Translations under genes and position numbers: made by a program
Source of the DNA: Schizosaccharomyces osmophilus
Taxonomy: Eukaryota; Ascomycota; Schizosaccharomycetes; Schizosaccharomycetales; Schizosaccharomycetaceae
Length of the DNA: 64,000 nucleotides
Direction of reading: 5' to 3'
Assembly (NCBI RefSeq): GCF_027921745.1
Contig: NC_079239.1
Location: 2,817,501-2,881,500 of the forward strand
Notes under the pieces: generated by a model
What the model saw: only the letters and a program-made list of their open reading frames with translations
What the model was told of the DNA's origin: nothing
Database searches by the model: none
In this document: positions 40,946 through 51,818 of the stretch, piece by piece
Position numbering within the stretch: position 1 is the first letter of the stretch
How the letters are laid out: each line of letters starts with the position of its first letter

Positions 40946-41801
40946 TGATCCCTTCAAGTTGATTATGGTAAAAAGACACCTTTTTTCTGGGGTTTGTAAA
41001 CACCTTTAGCGTTTCCTAACGCGAATAAGCGAAATATGTGGGCGAGTACCATGTGGGATATAACCACAGGACTAAACTACAATACGATCATCTACATTAC
41101 AGATATATATGGACCATGTGGGGGTATGCAATTAAATGAGGACTACTAAGGGATCCTGGAGAATGTAAACAAATAAACGCGTAAACAAACAAAAATGAAT
41201 TGGAAAAGTAATTGTAGAGCGAAGAAAAATGATATAAATTGTAAAACAGCTGGATTGAGTTACGAGCTTGCTTGGCTCTTTTACTTGATGAAGAAGTCTT
41301 TATCGACCAGCAGAAATATCCTTTCGATGAATCTAGAAAATCACTCCCAAACCATACATTTCTCTTTTTATCACTACTACAGGTATGAAATTTAGTGTTT
41401 AAATGATTTTGTCTTCTAATAAATAAGACAGATGGTTTGAGTTGATGCTTTGTCAATAGCAAAGAAAGAGAAAACTTTGGTGTTTTCTCGCGTTTTTAAA
41501 TGTTTCCTTTCTCTTTAGATGTTTGTTTGTATATTAAAAGGCAATAAATTATAAAGTAAGAGACTTCATGATAGAATCTTTTTTTGTTTTTGTTTACATA
41601 CAAATCATCCAAGGAATAGCGACTCCCACCGTTTTTCTCGTCAAATACAAATTTCTAGTCGTTTGCTACTTAAATTACCGGCTTCATTTATATATTGAAA
41701 ACATTTCTATCTTTCTTTTTGTTTCGGTATATAGGGAACTAATTTTCTCCTATTCTATGAGTCTGTGTTTCGTTGTTGGAAAGCATCAGCTAGAGTAGTG
41801 A
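40946..41801. other. dbp4-cca1 divergent intergenic region
   Basis: An 856-base region holding both promoters. It contains an MCB (ACGCGT, 41177-41182) overlapping a strong FLEX site, just before a 66-codon ORF starting at ATG 41195 (ends 41395). That ORF is not similar to anything I know and may be chance, but a small meiotic transcript is possible. Confidence 0.45.
41177..41194 (+). promoter_or_regulatory. overlapping MCB and FLEX motifs
   Basis: ACGCGT (41177-41182), the MBF box, runs into GTAAACAAACAAAA (41181-41194), a full match to the Mei4 FLEX consensus. Another GTAAAC core is at 41165-41170. MBF and Mei4 sites together suggest premeiotic or meiotic activation of a nearby transcript. 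Confidence 0.6.
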
Positions 41802-43504
41802 ATGCTCTTGAGATTACAAACTTGCTATCGAATAACAAACCGGTGTTTCAATCAAGTCGCTTTTTTTTCTACAAAACAGTTTTTGGGGAGCAAAAGATTA
41901 ATGAGCATGGCTACCAAGACAAATCCAATAGCGCTAAACAAAAGTGAACAACAGCTCACAGACCTCTTCATAGAAGTTTCAAATACCATAGGACAAGAAT
42001 CAGAACAGAAACCAGAACTTCGGTTTGCAGGAGGATGGGTGCGTGATAAACTTCTTGGAATTGAAAGTCATGACATTGATGTAGCAGTGGATTGTATGCC
42101 GGGATATGATTTTGCTAAGCACCTGCAAAAATACATGCAGAGTAAGCATCCAGAATACAAAACTCGTATTGTCAAAATTGATGCCAATCCTGAAAAATCC
42201 AAGCACCTAGAAACTGCAACAGCCAAAATTTTCGGCAAGGACATTGACTTTGTCAATTTGCGACCTCATACCTTTTCCAATTCTCATTTACACTTGGATA
42301 GCTCAATATTCGGAACACCTTTAGAAGATGCTTTACGACGTGACGCTACAATAAATGCATTATTTTATAATCTACGTACAAAACAAGTTGAAGATTATAC
42401 AGAAAACGGTTTGTCAGATTTGGAAAACAAAGTCATACGTACACCGCTCCCAGCTGATGAAACATTTTCTGATGATCCTTTAAGAGCCGTTCGCTGTATC
42501 CGATTTGCCTCTAAGTTTGACTTTGAAATCCATCCAGACACGTTTCTCGCTTTAAAAAATTTTACCTTACATGATCGGCTTCGCTCCAGTATAAGTCGTG
42601 AACGTATTGGTGTGGAAATCGATAAAATTCTATCCCGTAAGTCTTCTAGTCAAGGCTACTTTTACTAACAGTACTCTTTCAGATTGTGACACAAGTCGTG
42701 CATTCCGTATCATTCATGATTCTGGCTTGTTTGCTCCTATATTTGGTCCTCTTTTAGGACACTATAATAATATCGTTTCAAAAAATTTGGACTCCCTTAG
42801 CCTTATACCAAAAGCCATCGACCTGTTTGACCTATTGCGCAATGAAGTACCTACCTTCAAATATATTTCAAGATCAGCAGAATACATTTTTTGGGTTGCT
42901 ATGGCCGTGCTTCCTTGGCATAACTGGACATATGTTGATAAATCCAAGGAACGATCACTGGCTCCTATTCTCGTGAGAGACAGTCTCAAATACAGCAAGC
43001 CCGTTATAACACAAGTAGAGGGCTTATATACATTTTACCCTGCTGTTATGGAAAAAGTAAATGTTTTGTCCTCGAAGGTCGCGCTACCTCGATTGGAATA
43101 TGGTAAACTTGTACGTGAATTGGGACAATACTGGAAAGATATTGTCAATTGGGCCTTCTTTATGAACTTGCTTAAGAAAGGATCTTTTACTGAAGAAGTG
43201 GACCAAGAGGTCAACAAGGTTCTTCCTTACTTTGTTTCTCTCATCAAGAATATAGAGGATCATGACTTGGTTGAAGCTTACAGCATTCAACCTGCTTTAA
43301 ATGTATGTAGTTACAGAGAGAAATACTGTATTACTAACTATTGTACAGGGAAAAGAATTAAGTTCGCTTTTAAATATGAAGCCCGGTCCCCACTTAAAAC
43401 AAATGCTGGAAGAGTCTGTGGAATGGAAGTTGGAATTTCCTGACGGAAAAAAAGAAGATTATATAAGTTTCGTAAAAGACAAGTATAGAAAAGACACCTT
43501 CTGA
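41802..43504 (+). CDS. cca1: tRNA nucleotidyltransferase (CCA/CC-adding enzyme)
   Basis: Three exons: 41802-42636, 42683-43302 and 43349-43504, joined in phase to 536 residues. The class II nucleotidyltransferase head has the motif GGWVRDKLLGIESHDIDVAVD (two metal-binding Asp residues), then EDALRRDATINALFYN and DDPLRAVRCIRFA, with ERIGVEIDKIL in the neck. It adds the 3' CCA, or part of it, to tRNAs. From memory, S. pombe divides this work between a CC-adding and an A-adding enzyme; I cannot tell from sequence which this is. ATG 41802 adds an arginine-rich leader (LRLQTCYRITNRCFNQVAFF) typical of mitochondrial import; ATGs at 41901 and 41907 would give a cytosolic/nuclear form, as in budding yeast CCA1. 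No other ATG lies between. Confidence 0.93.
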
Positions 43505-43574
43505 TTAAAAGAAAACTATTAGCGAGTATGTCATATAATAAATAAAGGTTCATTGAGCATTCTAATAAAAATCT

Positions 43575-46263
43575 TTAAGCAGCTTTATAGTCAGCAATCC
43601 AGGCACTGTAAAATGCGATTTGTTCGGTGTAGTCGCCTTTTGAAAGCGTATCTTCATCGTCTTCCATATGGGCCGTATTAACGAAATCTTGATAAATCGT
43701 GAAATCTTTCTCTTTAACTTCTTTCAAATTATCTAAAACATTAGTGTAATTCATATAAGCTGCTCGGTCTTGAGTGTTCATAGTCTGATACTTTTCCAAA
43801 GGCTGTGTTACTATACTTCCAAATTGAAAGTGCTTCTTGTAAGCGTTCATATCAGCACTAGGTATCTTAAAATCCAAATGTTTAGCTTCCTTATTCAAAA
43901 GCTTTGAATCTTTATTTACAGAAGGGAGTTTTGCTTGTTGCTTCGGCTTGTGTTCCTGTAATTTATCTTCACTATTAAATAGCCATTTGTATAAAGAAAC
44001 TCTTTTAAATTTTTCCCCTTCTTCATCTTCGTTCGAATCAGAAGACGGTTTTTCATATTTAAAATCAAGCTTTTGATCCGTCCGCGGAATAAAAGGGTTG
44101 AATGATGGTGATTCAATTCCAATACCAGTATAGGAAACAGGCAATAGAGACTTTCTTAGAAGTGGTAATAAGCTCAAAGGAGCAAAATTTAAAGTAGAGA
44201 TCATATTTTGAAGTAACACATCCGATAGCGATGAAAATCGATTACAGGTATACAGCTCTTCAAAATAATACTCTGGTAACTCTGGCCGCTTGCGTTGGAT
44301 GTTATCACTGTAAAAGCTTTTGAGTCTCAAAGAAGAATTCAAATATAATGGAGTCCACCAATATCGATAATCTCGTCTGACCAATAACCCATTCTTAAAT
44401 TTCTCAGTAAAGTTACTTATCCTAGTTTTTCCAACAATAACATCCTTATCTAAAACGGTATAATTTCCTAGAAACAGATCAATGGCATCCTGTCTTTGAT
44501 AATCCACGAAAGAGTTGCTATAAAAACGCTTGACACTTTCAATAAGGTCTCTCGACGTGCTAGACCACTGATTGTTTTTTCTGTAAGTGTCTAATGTATT
44601 TACCAATAATGATCCTCCATATTGCAAAGCGATTGTATCTCCATGCCCATGATACATTTCTGCAAGTAAACGCACAGCGTCAGATTCGTAAACAAGTTCT
44701 GGGGTATCCAAAACACCAAGATATTGTAGCTGATAAGCCAATGCACATTTTCCGAAAACAAACTGGGCTGCATTAGTGCGATCCAAACAGTCTACGCAGT
44801 TCGTTCTCAATATGCCTTGCTGAAATGCTCCTCGGAAAAATCGATTAGACGTACAGAATAGTCCTGTTTTATTAATAATATCATAAGCCATTGTTTCGAG
44901 TGTTTTAGTTACTGGAGTTTTCCTAAAACAGTTAGCTACTAACCGTTCATCCATGGCTCGTATACTTGCCTTTTAGAAGCTGCAGACATGTCCCAGCCAA
45001 TGTACTGTATTTTCTTTGAAGGATCAAGAAATTGATTGAGGTAATTAATAGCCCACTCAAATTCATTAAGTAACAAAGATTCTCGTTTCACTTTTTCGTT
45101 GGATTTTACGAGATTGAGAACAATACAAGGAGCCCCATAATGACCAAAAAGACGGTCGAAATGAAGAGCCGCTGCTGAGTAAAAGGGATCATTTACCGTA
45201 ATACCAATTGGTGGTTTAGGGGTGATATTGCTGAACTCTTGCGACCATCGTAGCGGAATGCTTCCTCTATGCTGCACATAGCTAGTGTAACAAGGTATGC
45301 CTGGAGCACTGGATGACACTGGAAAGGAAGATACGGAACCATCAAATACAATTTGTTCTGTTTCAACTTCATTTGCAACATAACCATCATCCCTTATCCC
45401 TCGCCTTAAAAAACGAGCACCAGCAAAATGACGGGATCTGCGAGCTATTAAAGTAACGATTATTGGTTTTCCATAAACAGAAAGCTCTAAAAACAATTGT
45501 TAGTGTAATTATTTATCAGAAACTTACTAGCTTGATCGACGAAACCGTGGATTAATGGAATGCACCACGGAGAGTCAACGCCTACGGTTTCCAAAATAGG
45601 CTGAAGCATCGACCAATTCCAAACGAACATATCGCGTACTTGGTGCTTTGGAATAGGATGAGTAAAACTGTACTGCACTGTTTGTGAAAGATCATAACTG
45701 TAGCTATAGTAGAACGTTCTCGCAAGATCAACTTTTTCAATACTCGAGAGGCATCTATAGAACCCGTGTTAGAACTCATTTTTTCATTTCATGTTATCAT
45801 ACTTCCGTTCAGTATAGCTTTGATTTCGTCTGTTCGGATATAGCTCGATAAATCGAGTATTATCCACGTGATATATGCTATGTCCACCGACTACAGCAAC
45901 TGTTTTCCTGGCTATACATAAATATAAATAGTAACTCGATGTAAAGCGAGTTAAGCCCAAAATAGCATAAGCATTGAGGATGAATGTTATTTTCCCTTCT
46001 GAGCCATTGCCTTCTTCATTCCTGAAGAATTCTGAGAGTTCATTTTTGTCGAATGTTCCATTTACATTTTCGATAGAAATATTGGTCTCAAATTCAGATG
46101 GATTTATCTTTAGTACTCGAAAGGACAATGCTGTAGCATTTTCCCCAACAATTAAGTAAGTCTATCAGTTAGAAAAACTCTTCTTTTTTTATCTTTTCCT
46201 TACTTTTTTAAATTTATATAAAGCATACTTTACCAATGGTTCATCTTGAGTAGTCGCCGGCAT
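43575..46263 (-). CDS. fig4: Sac-domain phosphoinositide phosphatase Fig4
   Basis: Five exons: 46263-46204, 46161-45803, 45754-45528, 45486-44970 and 44922-43575, joined to 836 residues with matching phases. The N-terminus reads [20 protein letters not shown], then [19 protein letters not shown]. The Sac domain has [49 protein letters not shown] and the catalytic CVDCLDRTN followed by [16 protein letters not shown] and [11 protein letters not shown]. Fig4 dephosphorylates PtdIns(3,5)P2 and, with Vac14, supports its kinase Fab1 on the vacuole and endosomes. Intron 4 has a GC donor (AG/GCAAGT at 44970/44969) instead of GT; the GT alternatives nearby break the frame. The last exon of cca1 ends 70 bases from the fig4 stop on the opposite strand. 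Confidence 0.92.
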
Positions 46264-46764
46264 CCAAGTACTAGGGTTATGATGAATTCGTTAATGGTAG
46301 CTAACCAGAGTCGCGAATTAAAAGTTAGTCTTGATTTGTACAGTTTTAGCGGTATATATGATAATTTATTATAGAAATAATTTCAATATAGAACGATAAA
46401 CTCTTTTAAAGTTGAAACAACCACATACTATCACAAGCAACATCGTAACTCTGAATGAAATCTTCATGGAAACTTTCGTCGCGGCTTACTATGATTTCAT
46501 GGATTTATCACAAACCACGCTTCAATTGCATTCTCTTGTACTTTAATTCGTCTGATTTTTTAAGGATAGGACTTTTTTTTTTGAAATTATTTTTTACTCA
46601 TTTTTCAATGTAAATAAATAAATAATTATTTACCATTTTAGGTCACAATGTCATGCAGCGAAACTACAATTTTCAGTTATCAACTTCAAGTAGCATGTAC
46701 CTTAATTTTCAATAGTTCAATTCCGTTGTTAGTTGTTAGTTGTTAATTGTTTTTGTTTTTCTTT

Positions 46765-46798
<34 letters not shown>

Positions 46799-46981
46799 CA
46801 ACACATGTATGTTCAATGGATATCTAGTAGTTTTACGCTCATTAAAAAAAAAAAAACCATAAATTGAATATTTAAAAAATTTCTAAGGATTTTATTGGTA
46901 ACAGACGTATATAGGATAAACAAACTTTGACGATAAAAATTGAAATGAAAGCGAATTTTAATAACAAAATTTAGAGATGAA
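46264..46981. other. promoter side of fig4 and 3' end of the RRM gene
   Basis: AT-rich DNA with an A26 tract at 46773-46798 preceded by T-rich sequence and a TTAGTTGTTAGTTGTTAATTG run. No gene is supported. This spacer marks the junction between the two conserved gene blocks. Confidence 0.45.
46773..46798. repeat. A26 homopolymer
   Basis: Twenty-six A bases following a T-rich run (46731-46772). Confidence 0.9.
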
Positions 46982-49795
46982 TCATGCCTTAGTGGAGATG
47001 ATGGCACAGTTTGTTGGACGAAAATCGGTGCCTTTTGTTTGTAAAGGAGAGTTAAAATCATGAATTGGAAAACAGGAGGAAAGTGATTGAAGCGCTGGAA
47101 TAGAAAATCCTTTAGTGAATTTATTATTTTTTTCTCCTTGAAGGGAAGAATGTTTGTCATAACGGCTGTTTAGAAGGTCGTGCCGATCTTCCTGAGTAAA
47201 ATCAATGGTAGCATTTTGAAAGATTGAATGTGATTGCAGATTTTCCATAACTTCCATTGCAGAATAAATATTGTTGTATGTAATGGATCCAGAATTTGTC
47301 TTCTTGGAGAAATGAAAGCTTTCAATATCACCAAATTTCTTGAAAATTGATACTAGTTCGCATCGCGGAATCGACAAGCGATTCGTTTCAAAGGAAATGC
47401 TTCTACGTGCTCCTTTGGAAATTGCATATAACAGCTTGTCAGTAAAAGGATTGTCAGACTTGGCCCATTCGAGTCTTACTGGGCGACCATGTAAGTAAGC
47501 TGGCTGTTTTTGATGAGCATCCAAGAAAATCTTTGCATCATAAGACTCAAGAAAAGTGACAAAACATATTTTTTTCTTTGAAAAATGGCGAACTTCTTCA
47601 ATAGGAAATCCTTGAAACAATTTGCTGATCTCGAATTGTTTTGTTGCTTTATGGATTTTGCTTAAGAAAAGCGTTCGGTTTTTATAACAAGGATCAAGAT
47701 CAAGGGCAAGGTAGTTATCGGTGGAAGGTTTGGACATGATATCCAAGGCAGTAAATTCGGAAAAGTCGGCGAAAGATTTCATAGGAGTGTCAAGAGGCGA
47801 GCCAACAAGCGTAGGAGAAGTAAGCACTGAGGAGTTTTTTGAAGATGACAGCTCGGTTGTCAACCTTGGAAGATATCTAAAATCATTTATGGAATCTTCA
47901 TCACTATGTTTTGCTGGGAGAGGAGTAGGAGAATCGGTATTGTAGAAACATTCAAATGTACTAGGACTTTGATTTGTAATGTCGTTTTCAAAATGTGTCT
48001 TTATTGGTGTATATGTGTCAATTGGGGAAGAGGAAACACTTGAAAAACCGTTCTCTGTAGTTTTTCTAGAATTCTCATTTGAAAAAGAAAATTCCTCACA
48101 GGAGGAATTGGAGTTTGATGTCGCAGTAGAGTCTTTTGGTAGATTGTCCTTGTCTTCATTGCTTATAGCTTTGTCTTTGTCTTGGGTTATGCAATTCATG
48201 TTAACATCCGGTTCTGGATTCGCAGAAAATCCCTCATTTGCTTGATCATAATCTGTGGAGTTTGTAATATTCTGATTATTTGAATTAGGGGAAATGCCAT
48301 CTTGCGGACACTCGATATCATTAAGTAGGTGAAGGGAAGCATATTTATCTCCATTACCAATACCAACTGGAGAATTTATAGGGCTGGTCAATTTGTTAGT
48401 TGGTTCAATAAATTTCGACTTGTGCGAATGAGAAGCGAAGGAGGAGGAATTAGTGACATTTTGTAAGGCAGCAGTCTTGGAATGACGGCCAGGAACGGAT
48501 ATGGAAATGTTTTGCTCTGAGGAAAGAGTTTTAGAATCTTTTTGATGTGAACTTTCGAGATCAGGGAATAATTCATTGCTCAGTTCTTTAAGACTGGTGT
48601 GGTCTTTTGAGTGAAATTTTTTGGATTCGGTCATAGGAGCAGAATCTGCATCGGTAACATTATCAGGCTGTGAGCACTGTTTATTATTGGTCGTATCAGT
48701 AGTGACATTGTTTTCTGAGAGAACATTTTTAGACAAGGAAGGAGGGCTATTTGCATTGGATTTGTGTTCAAGTTGGGTAACAGGGTTGTGCACAGTAGAC
48801 TTCTTAAAAGAGTTGGTATAACGGTTTTGAATAGAAGATTCTTTTAACATATTCTTATTAGAAACACCTTCAGGTTTCATGAACGCTGAGCTAGGAACCG
48901 TTTTTTCGACGTGGAAATCAAGAGCGTAGTAACGATCGCATCGTTCATAGAAACAGCAGGATTTCAAATTTCTGTAATATGGATGGGATTGAAGAGAATC
49001 AATGCAGTGAAGAGCATCTGTAATGCTCAAATAATGGACGTAAATAGAGTCGGTATTCTTGCAAACCGAAATAAGCTCGGCTTTACCGAGAGAGCATACA
49101 TGTTGAAAAAAAGCTGCTTCATCAAAATTAGAAGGAAGGCCGGTAATTTGAACGTTTCTGCTAACAAAATCTTGTTGGCATGCTTCCATAATAGATGGTT
49201 CCAATGGCATTATATCAATGGTGGAGACAATGAGTCGCTGGTTCTTAAAAGTAAAATCGGTATGACGAACAGCGTTATAAAAGTCAAAGGCATCAGCAGC
49301 AGAAAGAAAATTAAGGAAAAGTTGATTTCTCTCATATATTGGGACAACACGCTCTAGTGTTCCAAAGCGTCCAAGATTCATAAATTCGGAGATATTGTAG
49401 TAAGCGGGCATATTGTGGATAAGGACAGCACGGTAGTCCCAGTAACCATAAGGTAGGACTTGGAAATTTCCAAGTTCTTCTCCGTTAGTCTTGTTTGTAT
49501 CAGTAACAGGTCGAGGATGAGGAGGCCGTTGAGTAATGTTGCCCATACGAAAATTGGCTAGAATACCAGCTTGCTCGGTAGTACCTTTTTGGTAAGGGAA
49601 GGCCTTTGGTAAAGCGTAAGGAAGGTTCCTATTGTTTTGATTCATATGCGCTTGCATAGCTCCCATTGGAATATTTGTAAAGACAGAAGGCAAGAGAGGG
49701 TTGCGATAAGTCATTGGAGAAAAGACATGGCCAATTGCAGGATGGTTCGTAAGAACTTTATTAGAGGCTGAAAGTGTTTGAGAAGATTGTTGCAT
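46982..49795 (-). CDS. four-RRM RNA-binding protein with a long disordered middle
   Basis: The 937-residue protein starts MQQSSQTLSASNK. Two RNA-recognition motifs lie near the N-terminus (about 122-195, with VLIHNMP as RNP2, and 213-285, with VQITGLP). A serine/asparagine-rich low-complexity region fills about 300-690. Two more RRMs follow near the C-terminus (about 706-785, TLFLSKIH and KKICFVTF as RNP2/RNP1; and about 797-870, SISFETNRL and SGSITYN). The arrangement recalls fungal Nrd1/Mrn1-type regulators of mRNA stability and differentiation, but I cannot assign an ortholog. The RNP1 aromatic positions are partly changed in RRM1 and RRM2. The transcript probably has a long leader, since the next gene upstream is 2 kb away. 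Single exon with a clear ATG. Confidence 0.85.
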   Translation of the reverse strand: MQQSSQTLSASNKVLTNHPAIGHVFSPMTYRNPLLPSVFTNIPMGAMQAHMNQNNRNLPYALPKAFPYQKGTTEQAGILANFRMGNITQRPPHPRPVTDTNKTNGEELGNFQVLPYGYWDYRAVLIHNMPAYYNISEFMNLGRFGTLERVVPIYERNQLFLNFLSAADAFDFYNAVRHTDFTFKNQRLIVSTIDIMPLEPSIMEACQQDFVSRNVQITGLPSNFDEAAFFQHVCSLGKAELISVCKNTDSIYVHYLSITDALHCIDSLQSHPYYRNLKSCCFYERCDRYYALDFHVEKTVPSSAFMKPEGVSNKNMLKESSIQNRYTNSFKKSTVHNPVTQLEHKSNANSPPSLSKNVLSENNVTTDTTNNKQCSQPDNVTDADSAPMTESKKFHSKDHTSLKELSNELFPDLESSHQKDSKTLSSEQNISISVPGRHSKTAALQNVTNSSSFASHSHKSKFIEPTNKLTSPINSPVGIGNGDKYASLHLLNDIECPQDGISPNSNNQNITNSTDYDQANEGFSANPEPDVNMNCITQDKDKAISNEDKDNLPKDSTATSNSNSSCEEFSFSNENSRKTTENGFSSVSSSPIDTYTPIKTHFENDITNQSPSTFECFYNTDSPTPLPAKHSDEDSINDFRYLPRLTTELSSSKNSSVLTSPTLVGSPLDTPMKSFADFSEFTALDIMSKPSTDNYLALDLDPCYKNRTLFLSKIHKATKQFEISKLFQGFPIEEVRHFSKKKICFVTFLESYDAKIFLDAHQKQPAYLHGRPVRLEWAKSDNPFTDKLLYAISKGARRSISFETNRLSIPRCELVSIFKKFGDIESFHFSKKTNSGSITYNNIYSAMEVMENLQSHSIFQNATIDFTQEDRHDLLNSRYDKHSSLQGEKNNKFTKGFSIPALQSLSSCFPIHDFNSPLQTKGTDFRPTNCAIISTKA

Positions 49796-50317
49796 ATTGG
49801 AAAGAGCAAAGAAATTGATACAAATAAAGTCGATAGAAAATCTTTAGGATCAAAAATGTGATTGACAAAATAAGAAAGGAAGATTAGTTTCCTGGTGTTA
49901 TCGGTAAGATAGTTGAAAAGTAAAAGTGTAAACAGTGACAAAAAGGAAACTGTTGTACTAAAAAACAAAGAAAGCTTGGTAAACTAGAGATCAATGGCTT
50001 GAAGATGGTAGAAAAGTATCAGAAAATCTGCGTATATATGCTTTAAAAAAAAGGAATGAGTCACTGTTTTGTAATTCAGAGAAACACATAAACCTTCCGA
50101 TCTTTGTTTATTTACTTGCATAAAGTTTCGTTTATGAGACAATGATGTCGTATTTTTCATAATTTGCGACGTAAACGAAGATAATAGACTCGTCTAGGCC
50201 GCATTTTCTCCACATTTTTTCTGACAAAAGGGAAAGTAAATAAAAACGCAAATCAAAAAGAGCCAATACTAACGTAGGAAGGCTTAAGTTTCCCCCGTTC
50301 CTTTCAATTAGGTTTTT

Positions 50318-50323
50318 GTTTAC
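50318..50323 (-). promoter_or_regulatory. forkhead core site
   Basis: GTTTAC within TTTGTTTACAAACAAA, a near-symmetric forkhead site about 520 bases upstream of the RRM gene ATG. A second GTTTAC with AAATAAACAA lies at 50605-50620. Confidence 0.4.
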
Positions 50324-51125
50324 AAACAAAGGCTCAATTTTATTAGAGGATGTTTTCCCACGTAAGAGATTTGAACCAATAAACTGATATTTTTCAGCCT
50401 CTCCCCGCTTTCCCCAGCTTTCTCCGCTTTTGGAATGAAATTTCCCCTTAACAAAGTGGGGATGTTGTGACTACATTGACTGTGCCCCATCATCTCCCCT
50501 AAAGAGAGAGAGGGGGAACAACTCGTTAAGATTGAACAATTTGACGCTTTTCTTACCGAAAGTTGACGAACGCATAGTAGATTCCGGGGCTGTAAATATT
50601 CATTGTTTACAAATAAACAAGAACTGCATGAATGAATGCATCATCATATGAAGGGAACAAACAGAATCGCCTAATTTTTCTTTAAGAAACAGTATGCAAT
50701 GGGTTCTTGACGCAGGAGTAACTCCCTTGATCCATAAATATGAATTTTGCTTTTCATCAAACAGAGAGCATCAAGTCGACAATACTCTCTTGGGTTTATA
50801 CAAAATGGTCTTATTAAGCTCCAGTTTATCTATTCATGTGATATATAGGTCTGATAGAAGCTGAGAGACATACAGCAAGGCGGGAAACTCGTTTCTAATT
50901 TAGTGTAGGCCATTGCAGCTGCAAAAAGTTAGATTTCAACGATAAAAAATAATTTATATCAAAAAAAGTGATAGAGTTAATATAATGAAGTTTTTTGTCA
51001 TTATACCTACATGATACCGAGTTTACTGATGACTAGAATTCCAATACGGCATTGAGTCAATTCAGTAAGCGCAATTCGTACCTTTGTAATACTTGAATTT
51101 GTCCTTGTATTTCTTATAGGAGAAA

Positions 51126-51127
<2 letters not shown>

Positions 51128-51179
<52 letters not shown>
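51128..51179. repeat. A52 homopolymer
   Basis: Fifty-two consecutive A bases. The exact length may be an assembly artefact. No target-site duplication or coding sequence next to it marks it as a retroposed poly(A) tail. Confidence 0.9.
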
Positions 51180-51182
<3 letters not shown>

Positions 51183-51818
51183 AGCTTGTCGGTTCAATTT
51201 TGCAAGTACAAACGTATGGTCCCATAGAAGGGTAAAGAACTCAAAAGAGCATGGAAGATATACATCTGTTAATATATAATTCAGCTCATTTTTTTCGTAT
51301 AAGATGGTTAAATGTTTACATGAATGGATTGAGACGGTTTGTCTTAAATTTTAATCCAAATCCAAGCTTTGTCCCTCGTTTGCGATACCGTCTGAAAATG
51401 ACTGTTACTTAGGAGGAAAAATGAATTAATCAATAAAACGAAAAGGAAAAAGAATAAAGGATCCCAAAAAAACCGCAAAATATGACAGCTTCGATCGTTA
51501 CCAAGAAGAATGAAAAGAACGTCTGTTTTATCCAAATCAAAGCTCATTTTTTCAGTATCATCTTTTCTTTTCTTTTTCTTTCTTAGTACTGTTCAAAATT
51601 TTATACATTGTATGCACTGAGCTTTTCTGATTCTCACATACGTAGGTAATCCAGTACCAACAACGACCAAGACGTTTTTGAGAAATAGAAAAAATCACAT
51701 TTTTTGAGAAGCAGCTAAAAGTCAAAGTAGTCCGTAGTTTGCTAGAGTTGTAAAACTCTTTATTTATACATGAAGTGAGATAATACTCGTAACTTACAGA
51801 AATACAAGCTGCGCAGAA

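Larger units (their letters stand above)
49796..51818. other. 2 kb divergent regulatory region (RRM gene / alg6)
   Basis: The longest gene-free stretch. It holds forkhead cores at 50318-50323 and 50605-50610, stress-element-like CCCCT/AGGGG motifs near 50400-50515 (including CTCCCCT at 50493-50499), an AGAGAGAGAG run near 50500, and the A52 tract at 51128-51179. No ORF looks coding. It probably contains a long regulated 5' leader for the RRM gene. Confidence 0.45.

Noticed and set aside
47721-49357. Plus-strand ORFs (for example 48911-49357) inside the RRM gene
   Set aside because: Antisense shadows of a well supported 937-codon gene.
51080-51185. A52 tract as the poly(A) tail of a LINE or processed gene copy
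   Set aside because: No coding sequence upstream, no target-site duplication visible.
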